A DNA stretch of 64,000 nt, from NCBI GenBank assembly GCA_037576215.1, contig JBANDB010000002.1:3286001-3350000 (forward strand). Reading direction: 5' to 3'. The position numbers and the translations under genes are program-made. The first letter of the stretch is position 1, and every line of letters starts with the position of its first letter. The DNA comes from Armillaria gallica (Eukaryota; Basidiomycota; Agaricomycetes; Agaricales; Physalacriaceae). Positions 57,938 through 64,000 of the stretch are shown here, piece after piece. The notes beneath the pieces are model-generated. The model saw only the letters and a list, made by a program, of their open reading frames with translations, was not told the origin of the DNA and searched no databases.

Positions 57938-58231
57938 ATGGAAACTGACCAGCCTCTTCCGTATAAAGACTGCCTTTCTTGCCGCATAATAGGGACGGGA
58001 ACCCTTACAGGCGTTGGAGGCTATGCCTTGATGCAGTCAAGGGCCACAGCACCCGGGACACCAGGACAAAAACGAATAATGGCAGGCCTTGGTGTCGGTA
58101 TGAACATCTGTCGCACCATAATCATGCAATACGTGACCTCCTCCCCTTCTGATATAGTTTTCATCATTGCTGGAATCACCAGATGGTTCAAGTGCGTGTG
58201 GCTTCAGTATCAAGCATTTGTCTCTAATTGA
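57938..58231 (+). CDS. DMAC1/Dmo2-like small mitochondrial protein
   Basis: Short protein with the motif KDCLSCRIIGTGTLTGVGGYALMQSRA and PGQKRIMAGLG, which matches the pattern D-C-x-x-C-R-x-x-G-x-G plus two membrane-spanning stretches of distal-membrane-arm-assembly-component-1-like proteins (complex I assembly in animals). An intron from GTATGA to TATAG restores GLGVVFIIAGITRWF, the second helix; it is a multiple of three, so retention does not break the frame. The 3' end is unclear. Reading through gives a stop at 58229-58231; splicing at GTGCGT would extend the gene into the enoyl-CoA hydratase 3' end. Confidence 0.62.
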   Translation: METDQPLPYKDCLSCRIIGTGTLTGVGGYALMQSRATAPGTPGQKRIMAGLGVGMNICRTIIMQYVTSSPSDIVFIIAGITRWFKCVWLQYQAFVSN

Positions 58232-58330
58232 TTTTGCAGAAATCCACTCGAACCATCAAGGAAACATTGAGAAAAGCAGGTGGAACTGTCATTTTTTACA
58301 CTATGATACAGGGTGGACACTTTGCGCTCC

Positions 58331-59470
58331 TTATGAGTTGGTGAACTGAGCCTTGCGCTTCTCTGCAAAGGCAGTCATACCTGTGTACATCATTGTAAGC
58401 AGTCGAATTTTTGAAACGGCAAAAGTAGGAAAACGAACCTTCTTTCTGATCCTTTGTAGCAAACAAGCCATGGAATATCCTTCTCTCAAACCTCAGACCC
58501 TCCGCAAGGTTCAATTCATAAGCTGACGCATGGCGTCAGTTCAACGACGCATGAAGAAGAGCAGAATACACACCAGCATTGACAACTTCTTTCGCAGCTT
58601 GCACGGCGACCTGGCCCTTGCTCGAAATTTCTTTAGCCACCGCAATAGCCTCCTTCACAACTTCTCCTTCGCCCTCGCCAACGACGCGACTAACCATGCC
58701 CCATTTCTCTGCTTCTTGCGCTGTGAATATGCGCCCAGTCAAGATGTATTCCATGGCGCGAGACTTTCCAATAGCGTTTGTAAGACGCTGGCTCCCACCG
58801 CCACCGGGAATGACACCGAGGTTGATTTCAGGCTGGCCGAATTTGGCTGTGGGAGATGCAAGGATGATGTCGCACATCAATGCGAGCTCGCATCCGCCAC
58901 CAAGCTGTGATCAGGTCAATACAACGGTGCATCATGAAGAGTATGCAGACATACAGCGTATCCACTGACAGCCGCGATGATTGGTTTGCGAATCTTAGTA
59001 AGGTCTTGCCAGCTCTCCAGGAAGTTGTTTTTGTATACATCAGCATCTGAGAGCATGTTAGTAGACAGAAATACATAGACAAAGGATACATACACTCTTT
59101 ATCCTTCATTTCTTTGATGTCTGCGCCAGCTAAGAAACGAAAACGGTCAACCCCGGAATCTCACGAATATGGGGTAACACACCGGCGAAAGCCTCTCAGA
59201 CCCGGTCAAGACAATAGCGCCCACGGAATCATCATTGTCAGCCTCCCGAATAGCATTGTTCAGCTCCACGAACAGAGGCGAGCAAAGCGCATTGAGAGCT
59301 TTTGGACGGTTCAAGGTGATGAGGGTTACAGCTGGTTCCGGTCTGGAGGTGAGGATGAATTCGTATTGAGAAGAAGACATGAGTCTAATGCTGCCTAGGA
59401 CGTTGGCTCTCGTGGTGACGGATGATTTGAGGGTAGTTCGGAAGATGGTGGTTGATAAAAGACGGGACAT
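58331..59470 (-). CDS. Mitochondrial enoyl-CoA hydratase (crotonase family), with a one-base frame break
   Basis: Hydrates trans-2-enoyl-CoA in beta-oxidation. The N-terminus [17 protein letters not shown] is a typical mitochondrial presequence. The crotonase core reads [44 protein letters not shown] with the first catalytic Glu, and [19 protein letters not shown] with the second. [22 protein letters not shown] and [12 protein letters not shown] complete the protein, with TAA at 58331-58333. Both catalytic glutamates are present. At 59192-59193 the frame is lost between GSER and AFA/AGADI; one more G in the coding strand restores it exactly up to a normal GTGTGT donor. Several short exons. 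Confidence 0.9.
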
Positions 59471-59637
59471 GAAGGTATAAATGATGATTGGGTGGGTCCG
59501 TAAAGGCAGCGGGTGATCAGAAATGACCGGCAATGATACAGTCTACTTCCGGTCCGGTACGCGTACATACATCAGCCGCTCGACTTGACATTTTTTTGCA
59601 TATGGTATTTTCTCGACACACATTACAACTGTTACTT

Positions 59638-60150
59638 TCACGGCAATGTCGCAGGAATAAATGGTACAATAACAAGCTTCTCGGGATCCCACTGGTAACC
59701 AGCACATCAGCATATTCCCTCCAAATTCCCGAAATAAAAACTCACGACGCCAGACGTGTAGTAAATGTCAGATTCCACCAGTTTCTTGGCATCCGCCAAC
59801 GTCTCGGCCTCGAGTATCATACACGAGCCTATCGCTGCCACCTTTCCCGAATCGGGTTGCGACTCTGGGTCGACCATCAACCCTCCATCCCCTACAAGAC
59901 GTGTAAATCATTGACCAAATCAATAGGGATGTAATGATCTCACTTAAGGTCCCATTTTTGAGGAAAGTGTGTATCCTTTCTAAATGCTGCGGCCTCACTT
60001 GGAACCGGCGAGCAAGAATACCTTCTTCTGTCTTGTCAGGCGCATAGAGGAGAAATCTCTGAGCTCTGGGAATTGTGGAAGATACTGATCTATGCGCAGC
60101 ATTGAGCAGGAGGGACCTTGGCGTCCGACGCAGTATGGTTGTTCCAATCA
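59638..60150 (-). CDS. YCII-related domain protein, predicted mitochondrial
   Basis: Small dimeric alpha/beta-barrel protein family of unclear role. The open frame extends upstream without domain character, so I choose the ATG at 60150 (MIGTTILRRTPRSLLLNAAHRSVSS), a good mitochondrial presequence. The domain reads QRFLLYAPDKTEEGILARRF, HLERIHTFL, GGLMVDPESQPDSGKVAAIGSCMILEAETL and DIYYTSGVWDPEKLVIVPF, with introns before DGGLM and after TSGV. Stop TGA at 59638-59640. Length and layout match fungal YCII proteins. Confidence 0.85.
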
Positions 60151-60890
60151 TGATGATGGCGGAAATACAAATGTCCAGACGACCACTTTGATGTAACTTG
60201 TCACAAGCTTCAAGCTTCAACATGTACATCGACTCGGCTCCGGTGACGCAGCATTGACGCAGCAGCATATAGACTGGCTAGAATATTTGCAGTGAGAATA
60301 CTTTGTCACTTATTATGCTAAATCCACTCGCAGCCTGGCCCCTCAAAATCCTCCAGATGCGTGAAGTGTGGACTCAAATTCGAATATTCCGAATCGCAAC
60401 ACACAAAGGAGCTCGATGTCTTGTGGGAGAACAGATAGCTCTTCTGTGTTGACGAAAACATACTCCTAAAACACGCCTGGCAAGACCGATAGCTCGTTAC
60501 TCAATCACTACTGAGCGCTGAGCTCCGACGCTGCCAGATCCCCGACTCGGATTTCTGGGCCGATCATCATGTTAACTTAGCTTCATCAGTGCCTTTTGCT
60601 CCGGTTTGGGTGAGGAAGAGCTAATCGGCAAAGAAACTATCCTTTCCTTCCTCAGCTCACGTCTCTTTCTCTTCTGCGGCTTTACATACTTCGTTTTCCT
60701 CAAATCCGACTTAGATAAATAAAAAAGGAGCAAGGGGCAAATACTATCGCTCAGTCGAGAGGACTATCCTAGTACTATTGAGAGTCACTGTGCTACAAGA
60801 TACTGAAAAAGCGGTATATGTACATGCAAGAGAAAAGAAACATAGCTCACGTCTCGACAGAATGCTCCAAGAAGCCAACTTCCCTCAATG
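60151..60890. other. Intergenic region, 0.74 kb
   Basis: Between two minus-strand genes: the promoter of the YCII gene on the left and the 3' flank of the CNNM gene on the right. No exon or repeat could be supported. Confidence 0.4.
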
Positions 60891-63301
60891 TTATTCATCA
60901 TCCACATCAGTATCCCCACCACAACTTGACAACTCCACATTCGTCTCACTGTTGTTCGCAGTAACGTTTCCTCCGAGTCCTGTATTACCACTGGGCCCCG
61001 AATTTGAATTGTTGATCGGCGAGCTCTTGAATTTGCCCTTGGTAACCCTAGCCGAGGAGCTAGTCCCTTCACGCACTAACCTACGTTTCCTATCCAACAA
61101 AATTGCTTCCAGCGTTTGTTTCTCCTGATCCATAGGTGGAGGCGCCGTCACTACCAAGGTAGGAGCGCCAAGAGCGCTAGCATCTTTCTCTTTCTCTTTC
61201 TCCAAAACCGCTTCTTCCGTAGTCGACGGTTTTGAATTAGGGTTACGTTCACGCGGTGGCGCACTCCTCGATCTTAGGAAGGAGAGGCCTTTCACTGATG
61301 CTAACGATTTGTTCGGAGCGAGGGGAATTGGCTGTGCGATAGGCATTGGAGCTGCTGGTTCTGCAGTAGATGGGCTTTGATGTATGTATGGCTCTCCATG
61401 TGCACCTTCAGGATCAAACTCGTCGTAGATCTCTTCTCCAATGAGTTCTTCAAGTACGTCTTCAAGCGTAATAATTCCTAGGGGCATAATAGCCGGGTCG
61501 AAGCCTTTAAGGAACTGAAAGACCAATTTTAATAGGATCAAGCATCAAAGGAGATACGCATACCTCTTCCGCTCGTTCTTTGGCTAAGACAGCATCAGCT
61601 GGCATGGTCTGCTCGAGAGCAAGCATGCTGGTCAACATGGTCTGATCGAGAGCAAGCATGTTGGACAATGTCTTCCTTCCCTCTACACTGCCCAACTCAA
61701 TGTCCTCATCTGGGTTCTTGCGCTTCTTTCTGCCTCCTCGTTCTTTCTTCCCCGCTGCTTCAGTCGCAAAGTCTTTCTCCAAAACACTGTCTCCCTTCAA
61801 GGTATCTCCCCTCAGCGTCACATCTGCTCCACTGTGACTGTCAATCTCCTCGCCACTCTCCTCGCTGCTGTCTCCCATCCCGACTCTTTCCAAAAACCGC
61901 CGTGTTAAGCCTCTCTTTCCCGTAACGGCTTTCTTCACGCTTTGAGCTTTTTCCACACTGAATCGGCTCACGATGGCCATATGCGACCGCCCCTCCTGAA
62001 ACTTGTCAAGGATACCTAACAAAGATTCGTTATTAGGTACGAACATGACGCGGTTCAGCTGAAGCGTCCGTATAGGTATGCACTCTTTCGGGTCAAGCAA
62101 GACACATTGCTTTACAAGGAGGATACCGATGATCTTCTTGACTCTTTGGGACTTGCCCTCAGGAGAAGCAGCTGGTGGAAGGTCTACTTCTTCATACACG
62201 GGCACACGGCTATGTCCAGTGTTTACGATTTTAGTCAAAAGGTCGTAGTTCAGCTGGGCATCGATAGAGAGCATAAAAACGTCAGATATGGGAGTCATAG
62301 CCTAAAGCAGATGAGTACGTTCCTGGAACAGACTTGTAGAATGTTACCTGTTTCACATCCTTTTCTTGTAAGTCGAGCGTAGCGCCGATAATGGTGACGG
62401 TATCGGATTTAAGGTCCCCGCCGTTCAAAGACTGGGAAGCATGCATGGCAATAAGTTCCTTCAGTTCTAGAATTATCTGGGTCAGCCGAGTTTCTGCTGA
62501 GTAACGGGCGACTCGGACATACCGACTCTGCGATAGATGATACCATGATTGGAGCCCAGGACCCAGTCAAGAAGTTTGGCTACAGGCCAGGCAATAATAT
62601 ACTATGGGCAGTGAGTGAGGGCGAAACGGCGGCAAAGGATCGATATACCATGACGTAAATCAGACATTTGGTCAATCCCGCGCCTTTAGCACCAAGATAG
62701 AGGCCATAGCGCGTAAATAAGGATTGGGGGATGATTTCGGCGAAGCTTTGGGAATTGAGTTCGCGTGCAATTGACTGGCTGGGAACTCACATGACTATGA
62801 GCACGGTGCTGACGGCAACGCTCTGTACCCCACCCCCCAGGACAGGATCGGCGATGACTGGCAGGGATTCATTGACAATCATGTTTGCCAAGAGTAGCGT
62901 AACGAGCAGTAAATGTCCATTCTTGCGAATAGGCTTTATCTGGTTCGCATATTTGCGTTGTTCCCTACACAATCTTAGTGTGAGAAAAAGGCGGCAAGGC
63001 TGTGAACTTACGGTGTGCCACTGATGCTGAGCACGTTAAGCTGTGTCTGGTCAAGACTCATGTACCCAAGGGTCAGCCCGGCAAAGAGACCTGATAACAG
63101 GACGAGAATTGGGATGAGCGCTGCGAAGATGACATCCTTGATCTTGTGTCTGTCGAATCCGTCGTCATCATCTCGTCTGAGTAAATTATCGGGGCTACTT
63201 GAAGGGTCTGAACGCGAAAGGTGATAGGAATGCGACGCAAGTGAAAAGAGCGTGTATACGAGCCTCGACGTCGCTGTTGAAGACAAAGGAGTTGGTGCCA
63301 T
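60891..63301 (-). CDS. CNNM/Mam3-type membrane protein (DUF21 plus CBS pair)
   Basis: Family members handle magnesium and other divalent metals at vacuolar or plasma membranes. The start at 63301 gives MAPTPLSSTATSRLVYTLF. The DUF21 transmembrane domain contains LIPILVLLSGLFAGLTLGYMSLDQTQL, LLLVTLLLANMIVNESLP and FAEIIPQSLFTRYGL, with ELKELIAMH after it. The CBS region starts AMTPISDVFMLSIDAQLNYDLL, HSRVPVYEE and IIGILLVKQCVLLDP, then EGRSHMAIVSRF. A charged insertion of about 120 residues interrupts the second CBS before GIITLEDVLEELIGEEIYDEFD. A long Ser/Asn-rich tail ends in DVDDE at 60891. A 33-base tandem repeat lies in the insertion. Confidence 0.9.
61603..61668. repeat. 33-base tandem duplication inside the CNNM-type gene
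   Basis: Two adjacent 33-base copies (61603-61635 and 61636-61668) differ at only three positions. They encode two in-frame copies of an 11-residue unit containing MLAL(D/E)QTM in the cytosolic insertion. Confidence 0.8.
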
Positions 63302-63696
63302 GCAAGTTTGAGCTTAAGCCGATTACTGCGCATGATCGTATGACTTGCCCGTGCCGGTACTCGGGTACTCCCACACTCCACGTAAGACACGAAAGAAACG
63401 CGAGCAGTTTCGCGAACAATTTTGACGCGAAGGAACAAGTTACAAAATAAATCTATTTGCTATTTACTTGGCTTCTTGGCTTAAGGTACAAATTTGACCG
63501 CCGAGCGAAAATCGCAAGCGAGCATCACCGGCTCATCGACTTCCGGCCATATACATGCACCTACACTGGGTGCCTGGCATACACGCAATAACCAATGTGA
63601 AGAAGAAATAAACGAAAGCAATCTGATTATCATACAGTCATACTGATCGCAGCACGGGACTTCGTTAAAAAAGGATCTGGGAATGGGCCAACATAC
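63302..63696. other. Intergenic region
   Basis: About 400 bases between the CNNM-type start and the stop of the last gene, both minus strand. It should contain the CNNM promoter; the open frames across it are shadows of the CNNM first exon. Confidence 0.4.
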
Positions 63697-64000
63697 CTAG
63701 ATGGACTTGGGAAGTTTATCCACACAGTCGCGGATAACACGTAGCGTCTCCACTTTGTCATAAAGACTGCGATGGCAGGCACTCTCCGGGCACTTGGCGG
63801 TCCAACATGCCACGGCTTCCGGCCATTCCAACAATCCCACCTCGATAACAGTGTCGCCCAGAGGTCGTTTATCCATCTCCAGGATAATCTTATACTTCAG
63901 CTCTCGCCATGTGTGGTAGTCAATGAGATTGTGGCAGCTGACACAGGTCGCAGTGCTTCCCGCAACGAATGGTGGGTCATTCAATCTCTGTCGCAACCTA
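63697..64000 (-). CDS. Unidentified protein, 5' part beyond the window (partial)
   Basis: A frame open to the window edge encodes about 100 residues ending in KLPKSI with TAG at 63697-63699. It contains paired cysteines (CVSCHNL, and CWTAKCPESACHRSL), which could bind metal, and a helical YHTWRELKYKIILEMDKRPL segment. I do not recognise the family. It is probably the last exon of a gene continuing to the right. Confidence 0.5.
   Translation of the reverse strand, partial: RLRQRLNDPPFVAGSTATCVSCHNLIDYHTWRELKYKIILEMDKRPLGDTVIEVGLLEWPEAVACWTAKCPESACHRSLYDKVETLRVIRDCVDKLPKSI

Noticed and set aside
1..64000. Transposons, CRISPR arrays, phage or biosynthetic clusters
   Set aside because: No transposase, integrase, reverse transcriptase, spaced repeat array or secondary-metabolite core enzyme was seen; the single P450 has no cluster partners.

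Overview
This is nuclear DNA of a basidiomycete fungus, most likely an agaricomycete. Nearly every gene is broken by many 40-70 base GT-AG introns with CTAAC/CTNAC-like branch points. Genes are dense on both strands. Several families typical of basidiomycetes are present: an expanded-type G-alpha, a DUF6533-type membrane protein, a BTB protein and a large O-fucosyltransferase-like protein. I see no operons, CRISPR arrays, phage, integrases or transposase genes. Spans given for multi-exon genes run from start codon to stop codon and include introns.

Layout. 1-11 kb (+): the tail of an unknown gene, a G-protein alpha subunit, a small XRCC4/PAXX-like protein, an unknown protein, a membrane dipeptidase and a single-pass membrane protein. 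11.8-15.9 kb: proteasomal deubiquitinase UCH37 (-) diverging from Mediator subunit MED31 (+), then an SLC35C2-like nucleotide-sugar transporter (+). 17-24 kb (+): a Zn2Cys6 factor, a DUF6533 multi-pass membrane protein and a cAMP-receptor-like GPCR. 24-30 kb (-): a DUF218 protein, a transcription factor carrying both C2H2 fingers and a Zn2Cys6 cluster, and a mitochondrial HAD hydrolase (HDHD5/CECR5). 30.5-38.8 kb (+): an O-fucosyltransferase-like protein, the RNA-binding SAM protein Vts1, a 6PGDH-like dehydrogenase and a WW-MyTH4-RhoGAP protein. 39-45 kb: an Mtf2-like mitochondrial factor (-) diverging from a Dicer-like RNase III gene (+) that lacks the N-terminal DExH core, followed by a 104-base fold-back. 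45.4-64 kb: a cytochrome P450, a class II histone deacetylase with an Arb2 tail, eIF2-alpha (+), a GT8-like glycosyltransferase, exopolyphosphatase, a BTB protein, a DMAC1-like protein (+), mitochondrial enoyl-CoA hydratase, a YCII-domain protein, a CNNM/Mam3-type protein and one partial gene.

These are mostly independent housekeeping and regulatory genes rather than a pathway cluster. Possible functional links are signalling (GPCR, G-alpha, RhoGAP), mitochondrial functions (Mtf2-like, enoyl-CoA hydratase, YCII, DMAC1-like, HDHD5) and RNA control (Dicer-like, Vts1, eIF2-alpha). The points most worth a second look are these: a Dicer-like gene without its DExH domain and with two frame breaks; a hairpin element just behind it; a G-alpha with alanine where the catalytic glutamine should be; a recurring pattern of 4-15 base microexons that carry active-site motifs; and four one-base frame breaks, each repairable by lengthening a short homopolymer by one base, which point to assembly errors rather than gene death.
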